Notes: generated by a model not told the origin, from the sequence alone. Shown: positions 8,915 through 17,508, numbered from the stretch's first letter. The stretch: DNA of 37,622 nt from Tetragenococcus sp. (GCA_030462125.1 JAKDZT010000006.1:1-37622), one strand, 5' to 3'. Translations and numbers: made by a program.

Positions 8915-8966
8915 CTGAATAACAAAAAAACGCCTCAGAATCTGAGACGTTTTTCTTGTTATTCAG
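8915..8966 (-). terminator. Long intrinsic terminator of ccpA
   Basis: Nested palindrome: outer arms CTGAATAACAA (8915-8925) and TTGTTATTCAG (8956-8966), inner arms CTCAGA / TCTGAG flanked by ACG/CGT and A/T tracts. It lies 12 nt past the ccpA stop. The outer arms and T-tracts on both sides suggest it can work in both directions and so also isolates array A. Confidence 0.85.
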
Positions 8967-8978
8967 TTATTTTAATAT

Positions 8979-9980
8979 TTATTTAGTTGAGCCTTTTTCC
9001 ATGATGCTAGACGGTAGTACGATGGTTTTTTGCTCGATTTCTTCTTTATTCATTAATTTTGTTAATAATCTCATAGCTACGGCACCAATGTCATAAAGTG
9101 GTTGTGCAACGCTTGTTAAACGTGGACGAGCGACGTCGGTCAATAGTGAGTTGTTACTAGTGATAATTTCGAAATCTTCCGGAACATTTATACCTTGGTC
9201 ATATAACCCATCTAAAACTCCGATCGCTAACTCATCGTCAGTAACATAAGCAGCTGTTGCCCCACTATTTAAGACACGATCAACCAAAGCTAACCCGTCT
9301 TTAAAATCATAAGGAGATTCAAAAATCAAACCTTCATTGTATTCTAAGTTATTTTCTTTAAGTGCTTCTTTATAACCCGACAAACGATTTTGACCATTAA
9401 TTGCATCAATTAGCGCGCCACTGATAAAAGCAATTTTTTCGTGACCGTTTTGGGCCAAAAGGGAAACTGACTCTCTTGTTGCTTCTGTATAGTCGATATT
9501 CACGCTACCTACTTGTTCATCTGGATCAATTGAACCTGCTAGAACGACTGGGGTTTTTGAACGCGAAAACTCGCCCCGAACTTCGTCTGTGATACGATGA
9601 CCCATGAAAATAATGCCATCCACTTGTTTAGCTAATAAATTATTTAACACTTGAACTTCTTTGGCACTATCGCCATCTGAGTTGGCCAAAATAATATTAT
9701 ATTTATACATTGTAGCAACATCATCAATTCCTCTTGCTAGAGAAGAAAAGAACATATTGCTGACATCCGGGATAATAACACCAATTGTTGTTGTTTTCTT
9801 GCTAGCTAAACCACGAGCCACGGCGTTTGGCCTGTAATCAAGATGATCAATCACCTCTAAAACTTTTTTACGTGTTGCTGGTTTCACATTTGGATTCCCA
9901 TTAACAACACGAGATACCGTTGCCATTGAAACATTGGCTTCACGTGCTACATCATAAATCGTAATGGTTTGTTTTTCCAT
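8979..9980 (-). CDS. ccpA: Catabolite control protein A
   Basis: A 333-residue LacI/GalR-family regulator that, bound to serine-phosphorylated HPr, controls carbon catabolite repression at cre sites. The N-terminal helix-turn-helix and hinge are classical (TIYDVAREANVSMATVSRVVNGNPNVKPATRKKV, then RPNAVARGLA), followed by a periplasmic-binding-like core. I use ATG 9980, giving MEKQTITIYD, because AGGAG lies 8 nt upstream; a longer in-frame start at 10028 would add 16 non-conserved residues. It is divergent from pepQ, the usual arrangement in lactic acid bacteria. HPr kinase, which makes its co-repressor, is encoded at 16573. Confidence 0.96.
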   Translation of the reverse strand: MEKQTITIYDVAREANVSMATVSRVVNGNPNVKPATRKKVLEVIDHLDYRPNAVARGLASKKTTTIGVIIPDVSNMFFSSLARGIDDVATMYKYNIILANSDGDSAKEVQVLNNLLAKQVDGIIFMGHRITDEVRGEFSRSKTPVVLAGSIDPDEQVGSVNIDYTEATRESVSLLAQNGHEKIAFISGALIDAINGQNRLSGYKEALKENNLEYNEGLIFESPYDFKDGLALVDRVLNSGATAAYVTDDELAIGVLDGLYDQGINVPEDFEIITSNNSLLTDVARPRLTSVAQPLYDIGAVAMRLLTKLMNKEEIEQKTIVLPSSIMEKGSTK

Positions 9981-10037
9981 TTTTAAGACTCCTATCGTTT
10001 TTTTATTTTCTGAAAATCTTCTTTTCATTTCTTTTCT

Positions 10038-10066
10038 AGAATAGCAAATTTCATAACTAGGTGCAA
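10038..10066 (-). promoter_or_regulatory. ccpA promoter
   Basis: Minus strand TTGCAC (-35, 10061-10066), 17-nt spacer, TATTCT (-10, 10038-10043) preceded by TGC, giving an extended -10. The expected start is about 50 nt before the ccpA ATG. Confidence 0.6.
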
Positions 10067-10075
10067 CCGTTTTAC
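10062..10075 (-). promoter_or_regulatory. Candidate cre (CcpA site) in the ccpA-pepQ intergenic region
   Basis: Minus strand GTAAAACGGTTGCA matches the cre pattern TGNAANCGNWNNCA except for the first two bases, and keeps the central CG. It overlaps the -35 box of ccpA, a position expected to repress ccpA itself; a cre in this divergent interval is known from other lactic acid bacteria. The match is moderate. Confidence 0.4.
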
Positions 10076-10134
10076 TTCATTTTCATGAAAATGCTTTTTT
10101 CTTAAACAAATTTTAGAAATTATTCCGCAACAAT

Positions 10135-10142
10135 GCTAAAAT
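10135..10142 (+). promoter_or_regulatory. Extended -10 of pepQ
   Basis: GC-TAAAAT preceded by T (TGCTAAAAT, 10134-10142), about 31 nt before the pepQ ATG. The -35 region is poor (TTTAGA at 10112-10117, spacer 19). Confidence 0.45.
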
Positions 10143-10173
10143 AAGAATAGAACAGTTAGAAAGAAGGACTCTT

Positions 10174-11277
10174 ATGAATCATGAAAAGATAAAGGAACTA
10201 ACGGAATGGATGAAAGAAAACGGAACAGATCTCGCTTATATTACAGATCCTAATACGGTAGCTTATTTTACAGGCTTTGCAAGTGACCCTCATGAACGAA
10301 TTTTGGCTTTATTTTTTTCTGTTGATAAAGATCCATTTTTATTTACTCCTGCTTTAGATGCACAAGCAGCTAAAGAAAGCCCATGGGAATATGATGTTAT
10401 TGGATATCAAGACTCCCAAGATCCATGGAAAATGATGGCTGCTGAAATTCATGAGCGTTATGGCAATCCAGCAGATATCACTATTGAAAAATCTTCCTTA
10501 AGTTTGGATCATTTTGAGGTTTTTGCTGCTTATTTTCCGAAAACCAACTTTTCCAAAAATTTAACGCCGGTTATTGAACAAATGCAATTGCGTAAAACGC
10601 CAGAAGAGATCAATACATTAATCGAAGCTGGAGATTGGGCAGATGTTGCTTTTGAAGTTGGTTTTTCTGCCATTAAAGAAGGCGCGACAGAAGCTGAAAT
10701 TATCGCTGAAATTGAGTATCAATTAAAACGTAAAGGTGTCGCTAAAATGTCTTTTGATACAGAAGTTTTAGCAGGTGCTAAAGCTGCAAATCCGCATGGT
10801 ACTCCAGGAGATGATCCTGTTCAAAAAAATCATTTCACTTTATTTGATTTAGGTGTTATTTGGCAAGGGTATTGTAGTGATGCCACGCGAACTGTTGCAT
10901 TTAAAGAGCCTACCGCTTTTCAACGTGAAATTTACAATATTGTTTTAGAAGCGCAACTTGCTGCGCAAGAAGCTGTAAAACCAGGTATGACAGCTAGTGG
11001 GTTAGATCGCATTGCGCGCGAAGTCATTGAAAATTATGGCTATGGCGATGCATTTAATCATCGTTTAGGTCATGGTATTGGTACGACAATCCACGAATAC
11101 CCTTCTTTAGTTGCTGGTAATGATCTTGTACTCGAAGAAGGAATGTGTTTCTCAATCGAACCTGGGATTTATCTACCAGGACAAGTGGGCGTACGTATCG
11201 AAGATTGTGTCTACGTTACCGCAGATGGTTGCCAACCATTTACAAAAACTAGCAAAGAGTTACAAGTCATTGAATAA
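10174..11277 (+). CDS. pepQ: Xaa-Pro dipeptidase
   Basis: A 367-residue M24B metallopeptidase that cleaves X-Pro dipeptides in the cytoplasm, supporting proline-rich peptide use. The N-terminal creatinase-like domain (about 1-130) is followed by the pita-bread catalytic domain with the metal ligands in FDLGVIWQGYCSDATRT (Asp pair), HRLGHGIGTTIHE (His), SIEPGIY (Glu) and VRIEDCVYV (Glu). GAAAGAAGGA precedes the ATG. It is divergent from ccpA and ends at a very strong terminator, so it is monocistronic. CcpA control through the shared interval is plausible. Confidence 0.95.
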   Translation: MNHEKIKELTEWMKENGTDLAYITDPNTVAYFTGFASDPHERILALFFSVDKDPFLFTPALDAQAAKESPWEYDVIGYQDSQDPWKMMAAEIHERYGNPADITIEKSSLSLDHFEVFAAYFPKTNFSKNLTPVIEQMQLRKTPEEINTLIEAGDWADVAFEVGFSAIKEGATEAEIIAEIEYQLKRKGVAKMSFDTEVLAGAKAANPHGTPGDDPVQKNHFTLFDLGVIWQGYCSDATRTVAFKEPTAFQREIYNIVLEAQLAAQEAVKPGMTASGLDRIAREVIENYGYGDAFNHRLGHGIGTTIHEYPSLVAGNDLVLEEGMCFSIEPGIYLPGQVGVRIEDCVYVTADGCQPFTKTSKELQVIE

Positions 11278-11287
11278 ATAATTTGAA

Positions 11288-11339
11288 AATAAGAAAAAAC
11301 GTTATCCATTTTTAATTTTGGATAACGTTTTTTCTTATT
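11288..11339 (+). terminator. Intrinsic terminator of pepQ
   Basis: A perfect 21-bp stem (arms 11288-11308 and 11319-11339; core AACGTTATCCA / TGGATAACGTT) with a 10-nt loop and flanking A/T tracts that would allow use from either strand. Confidence 0.9.
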
Positions 11340-11358
11340 ATTTTTACTTCTATAAATC

Positions 11359-11406
11359 AAAAAATCCGAGCGAAGCGATGAACTTACCGCCTTACTCGGA
11401 TTTTTT
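11359..11406 (-). terminator. Intrinsic terminator of the YtxH-like gene
   Basis: A 12-bp stem AAAAAATCCGAG (11359-11370) / CTCGGATTTTTT (11395-11406). The 24-nt loop holds a small inner pairing (AAGCG with CGCCTT). It directly follows the stop codon of the minus-strand gene. Confidence 0.8.
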
Positions 11407-11409
11407 ATT

Positions 11410-12042
11410 TTATTCTTCTTCGCCGGGGTTATTTTTTTCGACTTCATCTTTCAAGTCTTCGACCGAATCATCAAAATCTTCCTTGATATCTTCATTTTCA
11501 GCAGCTAGGTTATCTTTTGTTTCTTCAGTCACACTGTCAGCTTGGTCTTTAGCTTCTTGAGCAATTGAACTTCCTTCAGCGGCGCCTTGGGCTACCGTGT
11601 CTTTAACAGAATCGGAAGTATCTTTGACATCAATCACGATATCTTCTGCGGTATCTTGTACTTCGTCAGAGACATCTTCAGCAGTATCTTTTGCATCTTC
11701 TGCCATATCGCTTGCTAGATCCGCATAATCTGAAGCTGAATCTGTTACCGTGTCTTTAACATCTTCTGCGGTATCTTTTGTTTTACTTTTCATTGAATCT
11801 GCAAGATCACTAGCTTGCTTGCTAAGTTCATCCGCTTTTTCTTTGGCCAAATCAGTTAAACCTTCGCCTTTATCTTTTGCGATATCGGTGTAATCTGACG
11901 CTGCATCTAAAGCATGATCCACTTGTTTGCCCAGCTTATCGCGCAACTCTTTACCTGATTCAGGAGCTAATAACAAAGCTGTCACAGCAGCAGCTGTTCC
12001 CCCAACTACGGCACCTAATAAAAATCCATCTTTTTTTCCCAT
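11410..12042 (-). CDS. YtxH domain protein with acidic LEA-like repeats
   Basis: A 210-residue protein. Residues 1-40 form the YtxH domain: a glycine/alanine-rich membrane helix (GFLLGAVVGGTAAAVTALLLAPESGKELRDKL). The rest is hydrophilic, strongly acidic and built of loosely repeated 11-residue-like amphipathic segments (KDTAEDVKDT, SDEVQDTAED, KDTSDSVKDT), a pattern shared with late-embryogenesis-abundant-like stress proteins. It is 14 nt downstream of the DUF948 gene, so the two form an operon. In Bacillus the homologous ytxG-ytxH pair is a general stress operon beside ccpA, as here. A role in envelope or osmotic stress is inference. Confidence 0.85.
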   Translation of the reverse strand: MGKKDGFLLGAVVGGTAAAVTALLLAPESGKELRDKLGKQVDHALDAASDYTDIAKDKGEGLTDLAKEKADELSKQASDLADSMKSKTKDTAEDVKDTVTDSASDYADLASDMAEDAKDTAEDVSDEVQDTAEDIVIDVKDTSDSVKDTVAQGAAEGSSIAQEAKDQADSVTEETKDNLAAENEDIKEDFDDSVEDLKDEVEKNNPGEEE

Positions 12043-12056
12043 AAGGATCCCTCCAA

Positions 12057-12482
12057 TTATTCTTCTTTATTACGTTGTTTAAAAAACTTCATTGCAGTTT
12101 GTCCTACTTTTCCAGCAACTGTCGCTTGTGCTGTTGTTTTTCCTAAATCACCAATTCTTGAGACAAGATTTTTTCCAGAAGCATTCAGCTCTGAAATACT
12201 GCTACTTAAATCAGCAATCGCAGTAAATAATGGATCGATCGTAGCAACTTTTTTATTTACATCTGAAAATAGTTCGTTGCTTTTTGTAAGTAGCCCTTCC
12301 ACTTCTCGTGAAAGTAAATCTACATCTTTTGTTACTACTTCTATTGTATTGTTCGCTTCTGTTACTGTTTTTTCAACGGAAGCTACCGTCTTTTCCACTT
12401 TCAGCAATAATTTTACCAGAAAGATAACTAGCACTGCAAATGCAATAGCGGCAATTAAACCAGCAATACCTCCAGCAGTCAT
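12057..12482 (-). CDS. DUF948 (YtxG-like) membrane protein
   Basis: A 141-residue protein: an N-terminal membrane helix (MTAGGIAGLIAAIAFAVLVIFLVKLL) followed by a heptad-like coiled coil (about 30-110; KTVASVEKTVTEANNTIEVVTKDV) and a basic end. This is the DUF948 architecture. The start is taken at ATG 12482 because AAAGGGG lies 7 nt upstream; the longer reading from 12521 begins in the promoter region. First gene of the operon with the YtxH protein. Function of DUF948 is unknown; it is linked to stress operons in Bacillus. Confidence 0.85.
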   Translation of the reverse strand: MTAGGIAGLIAAIAFAVLVIFLVKLLLKVEKTVASVEKTVTEANNTIEVVTKDVDLLSREVEGLLTKSNELFSDVNKKVATIDPLFTAIADLSSSISELNASGKNLVSRIGDLGKTTAQATVAGKVGQTAMKFFKQRNKEE

Positions 12483-12504
12483 ACCAAAACCCCTTTCGTA
12501 TTCT

Positions 12505-12532
12505 TTAATATATATAAGCATATCATTTTCAA
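12505..12532 (-). promoter_or_regulatory. Candidate promoter of the DUF948-YtxH operon
   Basis: Minus strand TTGAAA (12527-12532), 16-nt spacer, TATTAA (12505-12510), leaving a short leader that contains the AAAGGGG ribosome site. Confidence 0.4.
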
Positions 12533-12598
12533 AATTTTAAAACAAATAATAATCGTTTTAAATTGAATACGAATTAGCTCCCCATATTTGAAAAGGTA

Positions 12599-12777
12599 GG
12601 GGAACAACTTCTGTTCTTACTTTAGTTCCCCCAATTTCTAGAGCTACTTCTCTAATCCTACCCTAGTTTTCCAATTTCTAGGGTCACTTTTCGAATCCTA
12701 CCCTAGTTTCCCGATTTCTAGGGTCACTTTCCTGATCTTACCCTAGTTTTCCTAATTTCATTAGTAGCTATCACAGT
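12599..12777. repeat. Repeat array B: four 40-41-bp hairpin units
   Basis: This fills most of the gene-free gap between the DUF948 start and the yhfC stop. Units begin at 12616 (CTTACTTTAG), 12657 (CCTACCCTAG), 12697 (CCTACCCTAG) and 12737 (CTTACCCTAG), spaced 41, 40 and 40 bp. Units 2 and 3 each contain a perfect 7-bp inverted repeat ACCCTAG-N11-CTAGGGT (12660-12684 and 12700-12724); unit 1 keeps it with a wobble and unit 4 has lost it. A flanking inverted repeat GGGGAAC (12599-12605) / GTTCCCC (12625-12631) caps the left end. The remaining 12778-12883 shows no convincing gene. Confidence 0.8.
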
Positions 12778-12883
12778 CTAATGACAAACAACGGCCTCTT
12801 TTTCTTCACCACTATAAACCTCAATAAATTTTACATTTAGTCGTTTTAAGTGTTGCATTTTACAATAATAAGTGAGTTTTGCT

Positions 12884-13675
12884 TTAAGTAACCTTCTTAA
12901 GAGGATCTAGTTTATTACGTTTGACTACTTGTACGGTAAAAAGGATCAAAGCAATAGCCATTACATACAATAAACTATAGACAACGGCAACATTAGTTAA
13001 AAAGCCTACTTGTGCCATAGCACTTGGCAAATCAATAAGTGCATGTAACAAAATACTCAACGGAAAGAGCCAGAACTTCTGACTATTATTGACTGCGATC
13101 CATACTAGTAGTGATAAACAAATTTGTACAAATAGTGCAGGGATTCGTTCTACCACGACTAGAAAAAAGTCACTCGAGGGAGCGTTTTGTAAAGTTTGGA
13201 TCACACTTTGGGGTAACTCTTGAGCTAACTCTGTGTTAGGATCACTTAGCAAAAGGCTAATCACCAAATTACTAAGCAAAGAGCCCCCGCCGATAACCAA
13301 CGCTTCCATTCCACCATGGCCTAAGCCGTAAGCAAATCCGCTAGAAAAGTTAGAATAGCTTTTTTTTAAGAGAATAAATGCGACTAATCTTGCGGTTTCT
13401 TCAAAAATCCCAGCTGCAAAAATGCCATAAATAATGTAGACAAAGGGATGATTGATCATTAATGGAATTTGACCTTGAGCGTTGGGCTGCAAAATCACGC
13501 CATGCAAATTTTGTTCTAACACTAGTGCAAAAATAACAAAAAAAACAGCGCCAATTGCTAATGGAACAAACTTTATTCCCACTTTCTTACGCAAAATCCA
13601 AAATATTCCGATCAAAAAACCGATTAAAATAATAGATGATGCAGCCATTGCAATAATTGTGCTGTTAGCTATCAT
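12884..13675 (-). CDS. YhfC-family intramembrane metalloprotease-like protein
   Basis: A 263-residue membrane protein with about seven or eight hydrophobic segments. Polar motifs inside the helices match the YhfC family, which is related to the CAAX-protease/PrsW group: GIFEETARL (Glu-Glu pair), [10 protein letters not shown] (His) and LLHALIDLP (His). These are candidate metal ligands. It overlaps the galU stop codon by 4 nt (ATGA), so it is translationally coupled to galU and lies at the end of the hprK-lgt-gpsA-galU run. Substrate unknown; proteolytic activity has not been shown by anything visible here. Confidence 0.85.
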   Translation of the reverse strand: MIANSTIIAMAASSIILIGFLIGIFWILRKKVGIKFVPLAIGAVFFVIFALVLEQNLHGVILQPNAQGQIPLMINHPFVYIIYGIFAAGIFEETARLVAFILLKKSYSNFSSGFAYGLGHGGMEALVIGGGSLLSNLVISLLLSDPNTELAQELPQSVIQTLQNAPSSDFFLVVVERIPALFVQICLSLLVWIAVNNSQKFWLFPLSILLHALIDLPSAMAQVGFLTNVAVVYSLLYVMAIALILFTVQVVKRNKLDPLKKVT

Positions 13676-14610
13676 TTTTTCTCCTTATTGTTTTTTGATT
13701 CTGCTTTGTTGGCTGTTGTTTTGTTCGATTGCTTTTTTTGGCTAAGCTCTTTTCCCAGCTCAATAATGTATTCTGCCAAATCATCTTTAATTTGGGGATG
13801 AACAAGGCCATAGTCAATACTGGTGCGCATAAAACCGAATTTATCACCAACGTCAAAACGTTGGCCTTTAAATTCACGCGCAAACACGCGTTGTGTTTTG
13901 TTCAGAATATCAATGGCATCCGTCAACTGTATCTCATCACCTGCACCAGGCGCTAGGTTTTCCAAAATCGTAAAAATTTCTGGTGTCAATAAATAACGTC
14001 CGATAATCGCCAAATCACTTGGGGCTACTTCTGGTTCAGGTTTTTCAACAAAACTATTGACGTTATAAAGGCCTTTCTCTACTTCTCCTTCAGGGTTTAT
14101 GATACCATATTTAGATGTATCTTCATGAGGGACATCCATCACTGCGATCGTAGAAGCATGTGTTTTTTCGTAATCTTCTATTAATTGTTTACTTAGCGGC
14201 GTCTGACTTTTCATAAGATCGTCTCCTAGCATCACGACAAAGGGTTCATTGCCTACAAAAGCCTTTGCTTGCAAAACCGCATGACCTAGCCCTTTCGGAT
14301 GGGATTGTCGAATGAAATGAAGGTTGACATCGGTGGTTTCTTCCACTAATTTTAACAAGTCGTCCTTTCCTTTTTCTCTTAAACTCATTTCCAACTCTAA
14401 ATTGGCATCAAAATGGTCTTCAATGGGACGTTTGCCTTTGCCAGTCACAATCAAAATATCTTCAATTCCTGAATTTAGCGCTTCTTCCACAATAAATTGA
14501 ATCGTTGGTTTATCAACAATAGGTAGCATTTCTTTAGCCATTGCTTTGGTTGCTGGTAAAAAACGTGTACCTAACCCCGCTGCTGGAATAACCGCTTTTT
14601 TTACTTTCAT
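13672..14610 (-). CDS. galU: UTP-glucose-1-phosphate uridylyltransferase
   Basis: A 312-residue nucleotidyltransferase making UDP-glucose from UTP and glucose-1-phosphate, for glycolipids, teichoic acid glycosylation and galactose use. The N-terminal signature [31 protein letters not shown] and the downstream VEKP and GDKFG segments are typical. The ATG at 14610 is 8 nt after AAAGGAG; an in-frame TTG just before it is too close to matter. The acidic/basic low-complexity C-terminus ([21 protein letters not shown]) extends past the usual end. It is 24 nt after gpsA and overlaps yhfC. Confidence 0.96.
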   Translation of the reverse strand: MKVKKAVIPAAGLGTRFLPATKAMAKEMLPIVDKPTIQFIVEEALNSGIEDILIVTGKGKRPIEDHFDANLELEMSLREKGKDDLLKLVEETTDVNLHFIRQSHPKGLGHAVLQAKAFVGNEPFVVMLGDDLMKSQTPLSKQLIEDYEKTHASTIAVMDVPHEDTSKYGIINPEGEVEKGLYNVNSFVEKPEPEVAPSDLAIIGRYLLTPEIFTILENLAPGAGDEIQLTDAIDILNKTQRVFAREFKGQRFDVGDKFGFMRTSIDYGLVHPQIKDDLAEYIIELGKELSQKKQSNKTTANKAESKNNKEKK

Positions 14611-14637
14611 CAAAAAATCTCCTTTTATACTGCTTTT

Positions 14638-15651
14638 TTAAGAAAATTCATTTTCCACTTTACCATCACGCATCATGATATCTTTAGCGGCTTGGTCAAT
14701 ATCTTTGTCTTCATAAAGCACTTGATAAATCGTCTCGGTTATAGGCATTTCTACGCCTAAGTGTTCAGCAAGTTCCGTTGCTGCCTTTGTAGTTGAAACA
14801 CCTTCTATAACCATTCCCATATTATCCACAATATCTTGTAATTTTTGCCCTTTACCTAGCATATTGCCGGCGCGCCAATTACGTGAATGAACACTTGTAC
14901 AAGTAACAATCAAATCACCTACGCCACTTAAACCGCTAAATGTCAGTGGTTGGGCGCCCATGGCTACTCCTAAGCGACTAATTTCTGCCAAGCCTCGTGT
15001 CATAATAGCCGCTTTAGCATTATCACCAAAACCAAGCCCAGCAATGGCGCCTGAACCGATAGCGATAATATTTTTCAGAGCAGCTCCTGTTTCAACACCA
15101 ACAACATCGTTATTCGTGTAAATACGCAAATATTTATTCATGAAAGCTTGCTGCACATATTTTGCTGCTTCACTGTCAGGACTTGCGGCCGTAATGGTCG
15201 TGATATCATGAACGGCTACTTCTTCAGCATGACTAGGACCTGATAAAACAACAAGTCCTTTCCTTTTTTCTGCAGGAAGTTCTTCATTAATGACCTCGGA
15301 AATGCGCTTATAAGATCCTTGTTCTAATCCCTTAGACGCATGAATAATATAAGGTTTATTTTTAACAATACTAGCTAATTGTTTAGTTACGCTGCGCACT
15401 GCTTTAGTTGGTACCACCAAAAGTATGGCGTCTGCGTCCTTAACGGCGGTTTCCAGATCTTTTTGCCCCTTAATGTTTTCCGGTATTTTTAAATCTGGTA
15501 AATAATGCCGATTGGTGTGATAAGTATTAATTTCATCAATTTGTGCGGGATTATCTCCCCATAAATTAACATCATGCCCATTTTCGGATAAAACTTGAGC
15601 TAAAGTAGTGCCCCATGACCCGGGACCTAACACGGTAATTTTTTGTTTCAA
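14638..15651 (-). CDS. gpsA: NAD(P)-dependent glycerol-3-phosphate dehydrogenase
   Basis: A 337-residue cytoplasmic enzyme reducing dihydroxyacetone phosphate to sn-glycerol-3-phosphate for phospholipid and teichoic acid synthesis. The N-terminal Rossmann motif [18 protein letters not shown], the [10 protein letters not shown] segment and the active-site region [14 protein letters not shown] are present. I start at TTG 15651, since AAGGAGG ends 8 nt upstream; a longer frame from 15693 adds 14 residues ahead of the Rossmann fold with no ribosome site. It follows lgt by 72 nt in the hprK run. Confidence 0.96.
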   Translation of the reverse strand: MKQKITVLGPGSWGTTLAQVLSENGHDVNLWGDNPAQIDEINTYHTNRHYLPDLKIPENIKGQKDLETAVKDADAILLVVPTKAVRSVTKQLASIVKNKPYIIHASKGLEQGSYKRISEVINEELPAEKRKGLVVLSGPSHAEEVAVHDITTITAASPDSEAAKYVQQAFMNKYLRIYTNNDVVGVETGAALKNIIAIGSGAIAGLGFGDNAKAAIMTRGLAEISRLGVAMGAQPLTFSGLSGVGDLIVTCTSVHSRNWRAGNMLGKGQKLQDIVDNMGMVIEGVSTTKAATELAEHLGVEMPITETIYQVLYEDKDIDQAAKDIMMRDGKVENEFS

Positions 15652-15723
15652 TAATGAAACCTCCTTAAATTCTTTTGCAACGAACTGATTCAAATTTTAT
15701 CATAGTTTTAGCTTTAAAGCTTA

Positions 15724-16557
15724 TTAGATGACATATTGATCTTTCCCTTGGGTGCGATCGTAGTCTCTTAATCGATCCGTTTTTTTACGACGCCATATTA
15801 GGATAAACCAGCCACCCAAAAATAAGACTAGTGAAAGTAGTTGTGAAACACGGATGCCACCAAATAAATATAAACTATCCGTACGTAATCCTTCAACAAA
15901 AAACCGACCAAAGCTGTACCATATCACATAGCCTAACGCGACTTCGCCTTCTTTTAATAAACCTTTTTTCCTACGTAAAAAGATGAGTAGAATAAAACCT
16001 AACGCGCTCCAAACAGATTCGTATAAGAAAGTTGGTTGTCGATAAACGCCATCAATATAAACATTTTCAACGATAAAATCAGGGATGTGCAGATTTTCTA
16101 AGAAGTTTTTCGTCGTCACAGGCCCATAGGCTTCCTGATTCATAAAATTTCCCCACCGTCCAATCGCTTGTGCGATAAGTACACTAGGAGCAGCGATATC
16201 TAAAAATAGCCAAGTCGGGATGAAATTTCTTTGACAAAAGAACAACAACCACAAGCCTCCTGCAATTAACCCGCCATATATTGCCAAGCCACCGGAACGT
16301 AAGTTAAATATTTGGATTGGATCGCTCAAGTACGGTTGGATATTGAATAAAACATAATAAAGGCGCGCGCCGATAAAAGCGATTGGCAGGCCAGCTAACA
16401 TAAAATCTGTCACATCATCTTCTTTTAAACCGACACGTACAGCTTCTCTAGAACTTAGCCACATCGCAATGACGACACCAGAAATAATAATGATCGCATA
16501 CCAATAGATGTCGATACCAAAAATTTCAAATGCTGTTCGGCTAATCCCTTCTGTCAT
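15724..16557 (-). CDS. lgt: Prolipoprotein diacylglyceryl transferase
   Basis: A 277-residue polytopic membrane enzyme that attaches diacylglycerol to the lipobox cysteine of prelipoproteins (PstS in this window is one likely client). The family signature GRWGNFMNQEAYG is present, together with the N-terminal YWYAIIIISGVVIA helix, GARLYYVLF, and the C-terminal VEGLRTDSLYLFGGIRVSQLLS block. Seven membrane segments are expected and seen. AGAGGAAAATAA precedes the ATG. It is 15 nt downstream of hprK, a conserved hprK-lgt pairing in Firmicutes. Confidence 0.97.
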   Translation of the reverse strand: MTEGISRTAFEIFGIDIYWYAIIIISGVVIAMWLSSREAVRVGLKEDDVTDFMLAGLPIAFIGARLYYVLFNIQPYLSDPIQIFNLRSGGLAIYGGLIAGGLWLLFFCQRNFIPTWLFLDIAAPSVLIAQAIGRWGNFMNQEAYGPVTTKNFLENLHIPDFIVENVYIDGVYRQPTFLYESVWSALGFILLIFLRRKKGLLKEGEVALGYVIWYSFGRFFVEGLRTDSLYLFGGIRVSQLLSLVLFLGGWFILIWRRKKTDRLRDYDRTQGKDQYVI

Positions 16558-16572
16558 TTATTTTCCTCTTTT

Positions 16573-17508
16573 CTATAAGTCAGAATTTTCCTCAATCAGA
16601 CGTGTCAGTCTGTCTTCAAAGGATTTAGTTGCGTCGTATCCCATCGTTTTAGCCCGGAAATTCATTGCCGCAACTTCAATAATAATCGAAAGGTTACGTC
16701 CTGTTTTAACAGGAATTTTAATTTGAGGAATCGTTACGTCATTTAATTTCACTGTCTCACCTGAAGACCCTAAACGGTCATACTTTTTATCCTTTTCCCA
16801 GCCTTCTAAATAAACAGCTAATTGGATTTGCATTTTCCCACGAACTGCACTAGCGCCAAACAAATGCATAACATCAATAATGCCAATACCTCGAATCTCA
16901 ATTAAATGCTCAAGGATTTGTGGTGGTTCTCCAATTAAAGTTAATTCATCTTGTTTATAAATGTCTACCCGATCATCAGCAATCAAACGATGACCTCTTT
17001 TGATCAATTCAAGGGCAGTTTCACTTTTCCCGATACCACTATCGCCTTGAAGTAAAACGCCCAGTCCATAGACGTCAACTAGAACGCCATGTACATTTTC
17101 TCTAGCAGCCAATCGGCCATCTAGATAACTTGAAATTTGCCCTGATAAACGAGATGTCGTGATTTTAGAACGTAAGATAGGTAACTGATTTTCAGCACAG
17201 GTTGTAAGCATCTCTTCAGGAACTTCTAATCCTCTTGAGATGATAAAACCTGGTGTGTCTTCTGCACATAAACGACGCATAATGATCAAACGTTCTTCAG
17301 ACATCATACGGCGCGCAAAAGTGATCTCTTTACTACCAAAAAGTTGTAAACGGTCATGAGAATAATAATTAAAATAACCTGTTAATTCAAGACCCGGCCG
17401 AGAAACATCGCCTGTAATAATTTCACGCGACAAGGCTTGTTCATCACCGCTAACAATTTCTAAATCTAAAGCTTTGGCTAATTCGCCAGCTTTTACGGTT
17501 TCTGCCAT
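16573..17508 (-). CDS. hprK: HPr kinase/phosphorylase
   Basis: A 311-residue bifunctional enzyme that phosphorylates and dephosphorylates HPr at Ser46, producing the co-repressor for CcpA. The Walker A motif GDSGIGKSETA (about residue 155-165), the following RGHRLIADDRVDI, and the signature EIRGIGIIDVMHLFGASAVR are all present. The N-terminal domain (about 1-130) is complete. AGAGGAAAGCC precedes the ATG. First gene of hprK-lgt-gpsA-galU-yhfC; a terminator hairpin (17565-17598) isolates it from liaXYZ. Confidence 0.97.
   Translation of the reverse strand: MAETVKAGELAKALDLEIVSGDEQALSREIITGDVSRPGLELTGYFNYYSHDRLQLFGSKEITFARRMMSEERLIIMRRLCAEDTPGFIISRGLEVPEEMLTTCAENQLPILRSKITTSRLSGQISSYLDGRLAARENVHGVLVDVYGLGVLLQGDSGIGKSETALELIKRGHRLIADDRVDIYKQDELTLIGEPPQILEHLIEIRGIGIIDVMHLFGASAVRGKMQIQLAVYLEGWEKDKKYDRLGSSGETVKLNDVTIPQIKIPVKTGRNLSIIIEVAAMNFRAKTMGYDATKSFEDRLTRLIEENSDL

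Noticed and set aside
12778-12858. 26-codon minus-strand ORF (MQHLKRLNVKFIEVYSGEEK...)
   Set aside because: The peptide looks protein-like and could be a gene remnant, but there is no Shine-Dalgarno sequence and no recognisable family.
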